Assembly (NCBI GenBank): GCA_964487295.1
Contig: CAZAQL010000008.1
Span: 1-39,919, forward strand
From: JAPEKQ01 sp964487295
GTDB lineage: Bacteria; Joyebacterota; Joyebacteria; Joyebacterales; Joyebacteraceae
Reading direction: 5' to 3'
DNA length: 39,919 nt
A program made the translations under genes and the position numbers. Shown here piece after piece: positions 21,474-31,040 of this stretch. Numbering within the stretch: position 1 is the first letter of the stretch; every line of letters begins with the position of its first letter. The notes beneath the pieces are model-generated. The model made no database searches. It was not told the DNA's origin and was given only the letters and a program-made list of their open reading frames with translations.

Positions 21474-24068
21474 ATGCATGCGCTGCGCGAGGAGCTTCGT
21501 GTGGTCGCGGCCGCGTTCGCGAAGCGGCTCGCATCCGCGGGGATCCATCCGTCCACGCCACCGGATCGCGGGGCGGGTCCCGCGAATCTCGCGCTCACGC
21601 TGCCGTACTACCTGGCCGAAGCCGTCGAGTTGCCCGACGCCGCGTCGGCCTGCAGGACGATGGCGCTCGCGAACGCGTTCGGCGCCGCGCATTTCCTGGC
21701 GCAGGACGGCGCCATGGACGGGGACGTCACGCTGTCGCCGTCGGTCTGTCGTCTCTCCGACGTCTGCCTCTCAGTCTTCACGCGCGAGTACGCCCGGCTC
21801 GTCGGCGATCGGCCCGCGTTCTGGGCGCACCACGACCGCTACCTCGATGAGTACTTCACGAGCCTTGATCGAGAACGCTCGGTGACGGGCGTCCAGGAGG
21901 CGCTCGCCGTGGCCGGGCGGAAGCTGGCGCCGCTTAAGGTGACCGCGGCGACCGTCTGCCTTCTCGGGCGGGACGCGTCGGACGCGAGACTGCCTGTCAT
22001 GGAGCGCGCCGTCGAGGCGTATCACGTAGCCTACCAGCTGTCCGACGATCTGGCGGACCTCCGCGAGGATCTCGAACTCGGCCGTCCGTCCGCGGCGATC
22101 CGTATCATGATCGCGATGGCCGGCGCCGCGGAGACCGTCCCGGGGAGTTTCCAGGACCTCCTGGCGATCGGGATCCGGCACGGCGGGCTCAAACGGATAG
22201 CGTCCGAGATGGACCAGGGCTATCGGACGGCCGCGGCTCTCGCCGAGGAGTGCGGGGCGCTGTCGCTCTCCGAACGGTTCGGGGAGATGGCTGACACGGC
22301 TCGCGGCGAGAACGCCAGGCTGCTCCGGCGGCTCCGCGCGGTCATCGGCCTGCCGCCGGAGCCGGGACGCGTGACCCTGTTGCAGGCGGCTCGGGCGTCA
22401 CGGCGGCTCCACCGGTTCGGCGTGCACGGCGACGCGCTCGTCTTCGACCCCGGCTCCGGCCTCTTCTTCGAGGCCGACACGGCCGCGATGGATACGATCG
22501 GGTGGCTGGCCGAGGGGGCGGAGGAAACGGCGCGGTCCGTCATCGAGATGAACCACGGGACCACGGCCATCGAGAACGCCATCGGCGAGCTTGCCACACT
22601 GGAGGGGGCTCCCGAGCAGGGCGGGTCCGCCACACTGGAGGGAGCTCCCGAACAGGGCGGGTCCGCCACGCCGGGAGGAACGCTCGAGCAGGATGATCCG
22701 CGCACGGCGGAAGCGGTCCTCGAGCAGGATGGGCCGGCGCCTCCTGGTCTCGTTCCCGAGGCCGGCGAGCGGGTCGCCCGCTTCGCGCCTGGGCCGTACG
22801 GGCCGCGTCCGGGCGACGCCGTCACGCTCTCGTCGCTGGCGCTCAACCTCAGCTCGGAATGCAACCTCGCATGCGCGTACTGCTATCTCTCGGGAGGCTC
22901 CCCGGTCGAACGCTCGGCCGGAGGGCGGCCGCCGACCGCTGGCCATGCCGGGCCGTCCGTTCGCGAAGGAGAACGGACGATGTCGGTCGCGGTGGCGCGG
23001 CGGGCGATCGAGTTGATGTTCCGCGAGTCGTTCGGGGAGCGCCGCGTCTCGGTCGTGCTCTTCGGTGGCGAGCCCCTGCTCGCGGGCGAACGGGTCGCCC
23101 CGATCGTCGAGTACGCGCGGGACCAGGCCTCGCGCGCGGGTATCCAGGTGCGCCTGAACATGACGACGAACGGGACGCTTCTCACGGGCGGCGTGGCTCG
23201 CGAGCTCCGCGCGCTCGGGGTCTCGGTGCTCGTCAGCATCGACGGACGGAAGGCAGAGCATGACCGGTACCGGCACTACCCGGACGGGCGCGGTTCCTAC
23301 GATGACATCGTCAGGAACCTCAGTGACATCCGAGGGATCATGAGGTTCGGCGCGCGGGTCACGGTGACCGAGGAATCCGGCAGCCTCGAAGCGATCGTCA
23401 AGCACCTCGCGAGCCTGGGGGCCGGCATCGTTCATCTCTCACCGGAGAGCGGTCGCGGCATGAGCCACGCGTTCGCCGAGCGGCTCGGCGCTGAGTTCGA
23501 GGCCCTGGCGCTGATGGAGCGCGACCGGCTTCTCGCCGGTGGCGAACCGCTGGTCGGGAACTTCGTCGAGCCGATGGTCTCGCTGGTCCGCGGGACGGAG
23601 CGTCGCCTCCCGTGCGGCGCAGGCACACGCTATCTGTGCGTGGCGACCGACGGCACGCTGTTCTTCTGTCACCGGTTCGTGGGTGATCGAGCGTACGACG
23701 TCGGGCACGTCGCCACGGGGATCGACCGGGCGCGCCTGTTCCGCGTCCGGGAGCGGCTGAGCGCCGCGATGACGGACTGCCACGCATGCTGGGCATTTCC
23801 GCTCTGTGGCGGACCGTGCTACCACGACATCGGCCCCGGCGGCGAGAGCGTCGGACCGGAGTCGCCCCGGTGCGCGCTGCGTCGCCGTTGTCTCGAGATC
23901 GCCATGTGGCTGTACGCGTCGCTCCCCGCGGGCGTGCGCGAGCGTCTGGGAGCGATGGGAAAGGGAGAAGGAAGGGACGACGGGGTCGAACAGCCTCTGG
24001 AGAGCGCAGAGGAGGAGGGGCCACGGGTTCAGTGCGCCCGGCCATGCGATGGTGAGAGGAGGGAGTGA
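21474..24068 (+). CDS. Fusion: isoprenoid-synthase-like domain, PqqD-like RRE, radical SAM/SPASM peptide maturase
   Basis: An 864-residue protein. Residues 1-300 are all-helical with two acid motifs typical of class I isoprenoid synthases: QDGAMDGD (D78, D82, D84) and YQLSDDLADLREDLELGR (DDLAD, 191-195). Residues ~312-365 (LHRFGVHGDALVFDPGSGLF, FEADTAAMDTIGWL) resemble the PqqD-like recognition element in front of SCIFF maturases. A repetitive linker (~374-410) follows. The radical SAM domain starts near 450 with CNLACAYC (C463, C467, C470), FGGEPLL and MTTNGTLL; the SPASM region has Cys at 714, 722, 732, 769, 772, 778, 782, 800 and 806 for auxiliary clusters. The likely job is thioether or similar crosslinking of the peptides encoded just downstream. 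The start is uncertain: the frame is open from 21294 and the ribosome site is poor. Confidence 0.85.
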   Translation: MHALREELRVVAAAFAKRLASAGIHPSTPPDRGAGPANLALTLPYYLAEAVELPDAASACRTMALANAFGAAHFLAQDGAMDGDVTLSPSVCRLSDVCLSVFTREYARLVGDRPAFWAHHDRYLDEYFTSLDRERSVTGVQEALAVAGRKLAPLKVTAATVCLLGRDASDARLPVMERAVEAYHVAYQLSDDLADLREDLELGRPSAAIRIMIAMAGAAETVPGSFQDLLAIGIRHGGLKRIASEMDQGYRTAAALAEECGALSLSERFGEMADTARGENARLLRRLRAVIGLPPEPGRVTLLQAARASRRLHRFGVHGDALVFDPGSGLFFEADTAAMDTIGWLAEGAEETARSVIEMNHGTTAIENAIGELATLEGAPEQGGSATLEGAPEQGGSATPGGTLEQDDPRTAEAVLEQDGPAPPGLVPEAGERVARFAPGPYGPRPGDAVTLSSLALNLSSECNLACAYCYLSGGSPVERSAGGRPPTAGHAGPSVREGERTMSVAVARRAIELMFRESFGERRVSVVLFGGEPLLAGERVAPIVEYARDQASRAGIQVRLNMTTNGTLLTGGVARELRALGVSVLVSIDGRKAEHDRYRHYPDGRGSYDDIVRNLSDIRGIMRFGARVTVTEESGSLEAIVKHLASLGAGIVHLSPESGRGMSHAFAERLGAEFEALALMERDRLLAGGEPLVGNFVEPMVSLVRGTERRLPCGAGTRYLCVATDGTLFFCHRFVGDRAYDVGHVATGIDRARLFRVRERLSAAMTDCHACWAFPLCGGPCYHDIGPGGESVGPESPRCALRRRCLEIAMWLYASLPAGVRERLGAMGKGEGRDDGVEQPLESAEEEGPRVQCARPCDGERRE
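22593..22700. repeat. 36-bp in-frame tandem repeat in the maturase linker
   Basis: Copies 22593-22628 and 22629-22664 differ at only two bases and encode ATLEGAPEQGGS; a diverged third copy (22665-22700) encodes ATPGGTLEQDDP. The repeat lies between the PqqD-like and radical SAM domains and so acts as a flexible, length-variable linker. Confidence 0.95.
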
Positions 24069-24069
24069 G

Positions 24070-24240
24070 ATGATGCACCTCAGGGTGGCGAATGCCGGGT
24101 GCCCGGCTCCGCGGAAGGCCGAGGACAGCGAGGTCTGCTTCGTGGATTACTCGCAGTGCCCGACATCGGACCTGTGCTGGGTCCTTGACCTCGGATGCGG
24201 TTGTCAGAACACGGACAACTGCATCGTCGATACGGGCTAG
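24070..24240 (+). CDS. Cys/Asp-rich RiPP precursor peptide 1
   Basis: A 56-residue peptide starting one base after the maturase stop, with GAGGAGGGAGTGAG before the ATG. The leader begins MMHLRVANAG. The core is rich in Cys (8 in total) and Asp: VCFVDYSQC, PTSDLCWVLD, LGCGCQNTDNCIVDTG. Cys are spaced so that an Asp follows at +3 or +4: CFVD, CPTSD, CWVLD, CQNTD and CIVD. This resembles ranthipeptide precursors such as PapA/freyrasin, where a radical SAM enzyme joins Cys sulfur to the beta-carbon of a downstream Asp. It shares the leader start and the ending C-[IL]-V-D with peptide 2. Small, unannotated-looking genes of this kind are easily missed. Confidence 0.85.
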   Translation: MMHLRVANAGCPAPRKAEDSEVCFVDYSQCPTSDLCWVLDLGCGCQNTDNCIVDTG

Positions 24241-24322
24241 GCCGCGCGGGGCCCTCGGTGGAGCGTGATGGAGCGAATCGATGTGGACGGGAGGGCGCCG
24301 CGAGGCGCGGAGAGGAGGAGTC

Positions 24323-24490
24323 ATGAAGCACCTTCACGTGGCGAACGCGACGGTCGAGACGGCGAGCGCGACCCCGGACTCGCTGCTCTGCTACATCTTC
24401 ATCGACTGGGGAAGCTGCGACACGGTCGACCAGTGCGGTTTCGACATCGGTGACTGCGGGACGAGGGACGTCTGCCTTGTGGACTACTGA
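24323..24490 (+). CDS. Cys/Asp-rich RiPP precursor peptide 2
   Basis: A 55-residue peptide; GAGAGGAGGAGTC precedes the ATG. The leader start MKHLHVANAT matches peptide 1 at M-x-HL-x-VANA. The core contains LLCYIFIDWGSC, DTVDQCGFDIG, DCGTRDVCLVDY. Cys-to-Asp units are CDTVD, CGFD, CGTRD and CLVD, with CYIFID at the start. Five Cys are present, against eight in peptide 1, so the two products would differ in ring number. The stop overlaps by one base of spacing with the GTG of the next gene, which argues for translational coupling. An 82-bp spacer separates it from peptide 1. Product structure and activity are unknown. Confidence 0.85.
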   Translation: MKHLHVANATVETASATPDSLLCYIFIDWGSCDTVDQCGFDIGDCGTRDVCLVDY

Positions 24491-24491
24491 G

Positions 24492-25889
24492 GTGCTGCGG
24501 CACGTCGTACCGCTCACAGCCCTCGCCACAAGGCGCTGGCTGCCGGCACTCGCCGCGGTGCTGGCGTGCGCGGCGAGCGGGATCGCTCCGTGTCGCGGCG
24601 AGGAGACCGCCGAGCGTCTCTGGACGCGGAATCTTGCCATCGACGATGTCCGGACCGCACGGGCCCAGGTCGTCGACGGCTCCGGCGCCGCCTGCACGCT
24701 TCTGCTCGTGCTCGGCAGCCACACGTCCGGGCCGTGCGTGGAGCTCCGGAGCGTCACGGACGGCTCCGTGGTCTGGAGGCGCCTCCCGGGTGGAGGGGCA
24801 GGCGACGTCGCTCTCGCGCGGCCTTGCGATGATCCGGGCGACCCGAACGTGGCCTGGGCTCTGGCACGGGGAGGGACGCTCGCGTTTCTCGGGGACGACG
24901 GTCGCGCGCTCGGGACCGTGTCCCTGCCGGGAGAGGCGCGCTCGCTCGCGGTCTCTGGAGCACACGTCTGCCTCGCAACGGGCGGGGAGGGAGACGCATT
25001 CGCCGACAGCCTCCTCTGTTTCTCGTGCGGGGAGCTTCGGTGGACGCGCGAGCTCGCGGACAGCGGGGAGCGATTCGACAACGGGTTCTCGCGTCCCGCG
25101 TTCGGCGACGTGAACGGCGACGGGCGCAGCGAGTCTCTCGTCGTTGAACGGATGAACGAGTTCGTATGCCGCGACGACCGAGGTTCCGAGCTCTGGCGCG
25201 TCCGGCTCGGCGAGAAGAGCCGGTTCAGGCCGACGGGGGTCGCGAGCTCCGATCCGGTCGTCGCCGACGTGACGGGGGACGGGGTTCCCGACGCGATCGT
25301 CGGTTGCTTCGCGGGGTCACTCGTCGTCGTCGACGGCGAGGAGGGAGAGGAGATCGACCGGTTTCTGTTCGGAAACGAGTCGCACGTCGAGCGCCTGGGC
25401 AGCCGTCGGCTTCCGGGGTTCCTTCGCGAGGCGCTGGCGGGCACCGGCGAGCCGATCGCGCAGATCCTCGATCTCGACATCGACGAAGCGGCCGGGCGAG
25501 AGCTGGTCTTCGGGTGCAGCGATGGGTTCGCCTACGCGGTGAGCCCGAGGCGCGGGGCGACGCTGTGGCGCTTCCGGCCGAGCGGCGACATCTACGATCG
25601 GCCAGTGGCCGATCCGACGTCCTCGCGACTCGTCCTCTGGAGCGAGAGCGGCGTTCACGCGCTGGACGCGCGAACGGGGGAGGAGTTCGCGCGGCTCGAG
25701 CGGCCGTGCGTGTTCACGGCGGCCGTTCTCGGATGGCACGAAGACGCCGTCGATGTCGCCATCGTGACCGGCAGGCCCGCTCGTCTCGAGGCGTGGCGTC
25801 TCGCGGCGAGACCCGCCCGGGGCGACCCATCCGCCGCGGAGCGGATGCTCGATGCGGATCGCGCGGACGCCCGCGGGTCTGAGCCGTGA
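24492..25889 (+). CDS. Secreted FG-GAP/PQQ-like beta-propeller protein of the RiPP-like cluster
   Basis: A 465-residue protein starting at GTG one base after the stop of precursor 2. The N-terminus (RRWLPALAAVLACAASGIAP) is a signal sequence; a Cys within it could make it a lipoprotein. The body shows repeated propeller blades and Asp-rich calcium-type loops: GDVNGDGRSESLVVE, ADVTGDGVPDAIVG and LDLDIDEAAGRELVFG, plus PQQ-like blades (GATLWRFRPSGDIYDRPV; SGVHALDARTGEEFARL). No catalytic motif is seen. It could be an immunity or binding protein, a surface partner for the exported peptide or a periplasmic escort. The 4-bp overlap (GTGA) with the ABC ATPase gene ties it to the operon. Confidence 0.75.
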   Translation: MLRHVVPLTALATRRWLPALAAVLACAASGIAPCRGEETAERLWTRNLAIDDVRTARAQVVDGSGAACTLLLVLGSHTSGPCVELRSVTDGSVVWRRLPGGGAGDVALARPCDDPGDPNVAWALARGGTLAFLGDDGRALGTVSLPGEARSLAVSGAHVCLATGGEGDAFADSLLCFSCGELRWTRELADSGERFDNGFSRPAFGDVNGDGRSESLVVERMNEFVCRDDRGSELWRVRLGEKSRFRPTGVASSDPVVADVTGDGVPDAIVGCFAGSLVVVDGEEGEEIDRFLFGNESHVERLGSRRLPGFLREALAGTGEPIAQILDLDIDEAAGRELVFGCSDGFAYAVSPRRGATLWRFRPSGDIYDRPVADPTSSRLVLWSESGVHALDARTGEEFARLERPCVFTAAVLGWHEDAVDVAIVTGRPARLEAWRLAARPARGDPSAAERMLDADRADARGSEP

Positions 25890-26623
25890 ACCGACGCGGA
25901 CGCGAAGAAGCGATGAGCGGGCACTCCTGTGAGCTCCGGTGCCACGACGCGCGGGCGGTGTTCTCGCGATCGCGGCCGGACGTCCTGCTCTCGTTCCATC
26001 GCGTGTCCAGGACCTTCGGGCGTGGTCGCCGGCGAACGACCGTGCTGTCGGATCTCAGTCTCACCGTTGCCGCCGGGTCGTGCGTCGTCCTCGTCGGTCC
26101 GAACGGCGCCGGCAAGAGCACGGCGCTCCGCATCGCGGCGGATGTGCTCACTCCAAGCTCCGGGGTCGTGACGCCGGTTCCGCGGCGCGCCGGCGTCGCC
26201 TTCGGTTCGGAGCGCTCGTTCTCACTGCGGCTGAGCCTCCGGCGGAACCTCGAGTTCCACGCGGTTCTCGGCGGAGCGCGACGGGCCGGAGTGCGGGCGG
26301 TGGTGGAAGGCGTGGCCGGGGAGCTCGATCTGGGGGCACGGCTCGACGACCGAGTCGCCGAGCTCTCTCGGGGGATCCGGTCCCTCGCGTCGCTCGCGCG
26401 CTGCCTGTTGGCGGGGGAGCGGCTGTTGCTCCTCGACGAGCCGTTGACGGGTCTCGACGTCCGCGGACGGGAGGCGGTGCGCGCCGCGCTGGCCCGTCGC
26501 CTGGCGGCGGGGTGCGGGGTTCTCATGAGCGCGCACGCCCGGGAGGAGGCGAGTCGATGGGGCGAGGCCGTCGTGCTGCACGCCGACCGGTCATCGATGC
26601 CGGCCTGGCTCTGGCGTTTCTGA
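25886..26623 (+). CDS. ABC transporter ATP-binding protein of the RiPP-like cluster
   Basis: A 245-residue ATPase. Walker A GPNGAGKST, signature LSRGIRSLASLARCLL (variant of LSGGQ), Walker B RLLLLDEPLTGLD and an H-loop His in LMSAHARE. The FGSERSFSLRLSLRRNLEFH stretch around the Q-loop is typical of ABC-2 exporters of the NatA/DrrA class. The N-terminal ~30 residues are basic and unusual; ATG at 25913 is an alternative start, but GTG at 25886 overlaps the previous stop (GTGA). The permease gene begins inside its 3' end at 26557. Together they probably export the mature peptide or protect against it. Confidence 0.88.
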   Translation: MNRRGREEAMSGHSCELRCHDARAVFSRSRPDVLLSFHRVSRTFGRGRRRTTVLSDLSLTVAAGSCVVLVGPNGAGKSTALRIAADVLTPSSGVVTPVPRRAGVAFGSERSFSLRLSLRRNLEFHAVLGGARRAGVRAVVEGVAGELDLGARLDDRVAELSRGIRSLASLARCLLAGERLLLLDEPLTGLDVRGREAVRAALARRLAAGCGVLMSAHAREEASRWGEAVVLHADRSSMPAWLWRF

Positions 26624-27384
26624 CGCGTTCGCTGGCCCAGCACGCGAGCTACCGGATGAAACTGGCTCTCGGGCTGGCTTCGGCAGGCATGTCGATCGCG
26701 GTGCTGTTGCTCGTGGGGCGCGTTGTGTCGTTCTCGGGAAGCGGATTCACCGACCGCGTCGGCATGTCCTACACGGCGTTCGCGCTGTCGGGTGTTGTCG
26801 TGCACGGCCTCGGGATGGCGTCGCTTGGGGCGTTCAGACGCGCCGTCCGCCGCGAGCAGCTCCAGGGCACGTTCGAACAGCTTCTGGCGAGCGGACGCCA
26901 CCCGGTGACCGTCGTCGCGCTGGCAGGCGGCGCGGAGCTCTTCGTGCAGTCGATCGCGTACGCGGCGCTGGCGGCGGGAGGCCTGGCGCTTGCGGGGCTG
27001 GAGCGTCTGCCGGGGGCGGCGGTCGGCGCGGCGGCAGCATACGTGGTGGGGATGCTCGGACTCGGTCTGGCCTCGGCCGGCGCGACCATCGTATTCAAGG
27101 AGGGCGAGCCGATCGGATGGGCGTTCGGCGTCCTGTCGGGGATCGTCGGCGGCGTGATCTTCCCGACGTTCCTGCTGCCCGACTGGCTCCTGGCCGTCTC
27201 CCGTTGGATCCCGACGACGAGAGCTCTCGAGGTCGTGAGGACGGTCGTGACCGGCGGCGCCACGGATGTCGCTGAACTCCTCCCTCTGCTCGGCTTCGCC
27301 GTGGGCTCGGTCGCTCTCGGCGTCGTCGCGCTTAATCGAGCGGTCGCCAGGGCGAAGCGAACGGGAACGGTCGCCCGCTACTGA
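26557..27384 (+). CDS. ABC-2 type permease of the RiPP-like cluster
   Basis: A 275-residue membrane protein with about six helices (for example LALGLASAGMSIAVLLLVG, AAYVVGMLGLGLASAGATIV and FGVLSGIVGGVIFPTFLLP). The block LSGIVGGVIFPTFLLPDWL, then SRWIPTTRALEVVR, matches the conserved C-terminal part of ABC-2 permeases (consensus ending P.t..l...R). The ATG at 26557 overlaps the ATPase gene by 67 bp and has GGAGGAGGCGAGTCG upstream. It pairs with the ATPase as an exporter. No leader-peptidase (C39) domain is present in either subunit, so leader removal must use a protease encoded elsewhere. Confidence 0.85.
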   Translation: MGRGRRAARRPVIDAGLALAFLTRSLAQHASYRMKLALGLASAGMSIAVLLLVGRVVSFSGSGFTDRVGMSYTAFALSGVVVHGLGMASLGAFRRAVRREQLQGTFEQLLASGRHPVTVVALAGGAELFVQSIAYAALAAGGLALAGLERLPGAAVGAAAAYVVGMLGLGLASAGATIVFKEGEPIGWAFGVLSGIVGGVIFPTFLLPDWLLAVSRWIPTTRALEVVRTVVTGGATDVAELLPLLGFAVGSVALGVVALNRAVARAKRTGTVARY

Positions 27385-27402
27385 CGCACCGTTTCCGCCT
27401 CC

Positions 27403-27417
27403 GGGCTTAGTCCTTGC
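27403..27417 (+). promoter_or_regulatory. Possible sigma-54-type promoter of the two-component operon
   Basis: GGGCTTAGTCCTTGC: exact GG-N10-GC spacing with a perfect TTGC; two -24 positions differ. It overlaps a weak sigma-70 pair (TTGCCC 27414-27419, 17 bp, TCTAAT 27437-27442), so the class of promoter is uncertain. Confidence 0.4.
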
Positions 27418-27440
27418 CCGTCCAGCGTCCGTGGTGTCTA

Positions 27441-29396
27441 ATGGATGACATGAACGGGTCCAGCCATTCGCGGCGCAGGCAGCGCGTCGCCTACCTGCCA
27501 GTGACCTCGATCGTCGTCGCGATCTGCGTGCTCGCGGCCGTTCTGGTCGTGATGACGCTCCGGGACGTCGAGCGGGGGCGCTCGCACGTCCTGGACGCCC
27601 TTGACCGCAAGGCCATGGGGATGCTGACCTTCCTCAGGTTCGACCTCCGCACGGAGCTCGTTTCTCCTATCTGGCGACCTGACAGACTCCAGATGTTCGC
27701 GCAGGAGGTCGCCAACCGTGAGAATCTGGCGTACATGGCGCTCATCGCGCACGACGGCCGGGTTCTTGTCCACAGCGATCCTGCCGCCGTAGGCACGGTC
27801 CTCGGCGACTGGGAGGGGCTCGCCACGACCGAGGAAGGGCGCACGCCTATCGATCGCAGACGGCGCACCGTGGAGCTCCCGGACGAGGGGTCCGTGGAGG
27901 TTCAGGAGTACGTCGCGCGTGTGGACGTCAGTCCCGTGCGCATCTGCCTGCCGTCTCCAATCAGGATGGGGCGCCGCGGCAGGATCGTGCCGCCGGCCGC
28001 CTGCTCACCGGTCGTCGTGGCGGAGCGCCTGTCCAGCCTTCTCGGCGAGCCGGTCGAGGAGAGCTCCGAGCTTGCGGTCTACGCCGTCGTCGCCCTCGAC
28101 CCCAACGAGCTCGAGGCGGTCTTCTTCGCGTCGAGAGACCGGGCGCTCGTTCTCGCGGGCGCTCTGCTCGTCATCGGCGCCGCCGCCATCTACTTCCTGT
28201 TCGTGTCCACGTCCTACCGCTCCACCCAGACGGCGCTCGCGAACATGCGGTCGTACACGCAGAACGTCATAGAGAGCATGGCGAGCGGGCTCATCTCGGT
28301 GGACTCGGACGCCCGCGTCGTTCGTCTCAACTCACGCGCCCGGGAGCTCTTCGGTCTGGGCGACCGCGAGGCGCGAGGCAGGCCCATCGCGGAGATCGTG
28401 CGCTTCGAGGAGGGCGACGCGCGACGGGACATCGACGCAGTCATCGCCGGAGAGCGCCGCGTCGCTGAGACCGACGTGGGCGTCGTCACGGACGGCGGTC
28501 GGATCCCGGTGGAGGTGAGCGCGTCGCTTCTCAGGAACGAGTCGGGCGAGCGGACGGGCGCGGTGCTGCTCTTCCAGGACCTTCGAGAGATCGAGGCGCT
28601 CAAGGAGGAGGTCGAGCGCGAGCGGCATCTGGCGGCGCTCGGACGTCTCGCGGCCGGCGTCGCCCACGAGGTGCGCAATCCGCTGAGTTCCCTCAAGGGG
28701 TTCGCGCAGTTCCTGCGGAGCACGTTCGTCCCCGGCTCCGAGGAGGAGCGGTACTCCAACATCATGATCGAGGAGGTCGAACGGTTGGACCGCGTCGTCC
28801 AGGAGCTGCTCGACTTCGCGCGACCGGTCGTCGCCGACAGAGTGGCGTGCGACCTCAACGCCGTCGTCGAGGACTTGCTGTCGCTCGTGGCAGAGGACGC
28901 CGCGTTCCGCGGTGTCGAGATCGTCAGGGAGTTCGCGGACGGTCTTCCGAACGCGCTGGTCGACGCCCGGCAGATCCGCCAGGCGCTGCTGAACGTCCTC
29001 CTCAACGGCATCGAGGCGATGCGTGACGGCGGTAGGCTCGTTGTCCGGACCTCGTTCCTTGGGGGTGAGCAACCCCGCATCGCCATCGAGATCACCGACA
29101 CCGGAGCGGGCATGGACGCCGAGCAGATGGACAAGCTCTTCGAGCCGTTCTACACGACGAAGCCCGAGGGCACTGGTCTGGGGCTCACGATCGTATCACG
29201 CCTCGTCGACCAGAATCGCGGAAGGCTGAGCGTCCGGAGCGCCCCCGGCGAGGGGACGACGTTCACCGTGATGCTTCCGACGGCGGACGGAGGTCCGACG
29301 CCGCATCGAGCCGGAGACGGCGCGGCTCCGGGCACGGCCCCCCAGCCGGACGTCGGGCGCCCGCGCGATGAGGACGCCGCGGACGAGGAACGATGA
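27441..29396 (+). CDS. ZraS/NtrB-type sensor histidine kinase
   Basis: A 651-residue kinase. One membrane segment near residue 20-40 (LPVTSIVVAICVLAAVLVVM), a ~190-residue periplasmic sensor region, and a second segment near 235-255 (LVLAGALLVIGAAAIYFLFV). Then a PAS domain (ESMASGLISVDSDARVVRLN), HisKA with His409 in GVAHEVRNPLSSLKGFAQFL, and HATPase boxes (LLNGIEAM, ITDTGAGMD, TTKPEGTGLGL). The layout and the H-box to N-box sequence closely resemble ZraS, which senses zinc or envelope stress and phosphorylates a sigma-54 activator. Start is uncertain between 27441 and 27450; no strong ribosome site. The response-regulator gene follows by 19 bp. The C-terminus is a Pro/Gly-rich tail. Confidence 0.9.
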   Translation: MDDMNGSSHSRRRQRVAYLPVTSIVVAICVLAAVLVVMTLRDVERGRSHVLDALDRKAMGMLTFLRFDLRTELVSPIWRPDRLQMFAQEVANRENLAYMALIAHDGRVLVHSDPAAVGTVLGDWEGLATTEEGRTPIDRRRRTVELPDEGSVEVQEYVARVDVSPVRICLPSPIRMGRRGRIVPPAACSPVVVAERLSSLLGEPVEESSELAVYAVVALDPNELEAVFFASRDRALVLAGALLVIGAAAIYFLFVSTSYRSTQTALANMRSYTQNVIESMASGLISVDSDARVVRLNSRARELFGLGDREARGRPIAEIVRFEEGDARRDIDAVIAGERRVAETDVGVVTDGGRIPVEVSASLLRNESGERTGAVLLFQDLREIEALKEEVERERHLAALGRLAAGVAHEVRNPLSSLKGFAQFLRSTFVPGSEEERYSNIMIEEVERLDRVVQELLDFARPVVADRVACDLNAVVEDLLSLVAEDAAFRGVEIVREFADGLPNALVDARQIRQALLNVLLNGIEAMRDGGRLVVRTSFLGGEQPRIAIEITDTGAGMDAEQMDKLFEPFYTTKPEGTGLGLTIVSRLVDQNRGRLSVRSAPGEGTTFTVMLPTADGGPTPHRAGDGAAPGTAPQPDVGRPRDEDAADEER

Positions 29397-29415
29397 CCGA
29401 AGCGAAGGAGCATCG

Positions 29416-30756
<1,341 letters not shown>

Positions 30757-30902
30757 TCCCCTCGCGGCGCCTCCTTGCGCGCGAGCGGGAGCGAGGGCAC
30801 GTGGAGGCGGCAGGCGGCGCGGCCAGCCTGCCGGGTTCGGTCGTGGTGTGAAGATCCTGCGCAGTTGGGCAGCTTCGACACGCCCGGATTGAGCAACTCT
30901 TG

Positions 30903-30918
30903 CCCGCTTCCAGGCGGG
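30903..30918. other. Inverted repeat after the response-regulator gene
   Basis: CCCGC-N6-GCGGG. It lies 147 bp after the stop and about 90 bp upstream of the first sigma-54-type promoter. May be an activator site or hairpin. Confidence 0.3.
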
Positions 30919-30987
30919 GACGGGCCGGTTCCGGGCGTCCCTCTCGCGTGTCCGTGCGGCGAAAAGCCCCAAGGTCAGGGCGTTTCC

Positions 30988-30997
30988 GAGAATTCTC
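30988..30997. promoter_or_regulatory. Perfect palindrome upstream of sigma-54-type promoters
   Basis: GAGAATTCTC, a 10-bp perfect palindrome ending 7 bp before the first -24 element. Unusually AT-rich for this window. Too close to the promoter for a classical enhancer, but could bind a repressor. Confidence 0.35.
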
Positions 30998-31004
30998 AAG
31001 GCAG

Positions 31005-31040
31005 TGGCACGCGCGCTGCGCAGGCTGGCACCTCGGTTGC
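31005..31040 (+). promoter_or_regulatory. Tandem sigma-54-type promoters of the Spy/ZraP-like gene
   Basis: Element 1: TGGCACGCGCGCTGC (31005-31019), one core mismatch. Element 2: TGGCACCTCGGTTGC followed by T (31026-31040), matching the TGGCAC-N5-TTGCW consensus at every fixed position. They are offset by 21 bp, two helical turns. The coding start is at 31271, giving leaders of about 220-240 nt. Confidence 0.8.
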
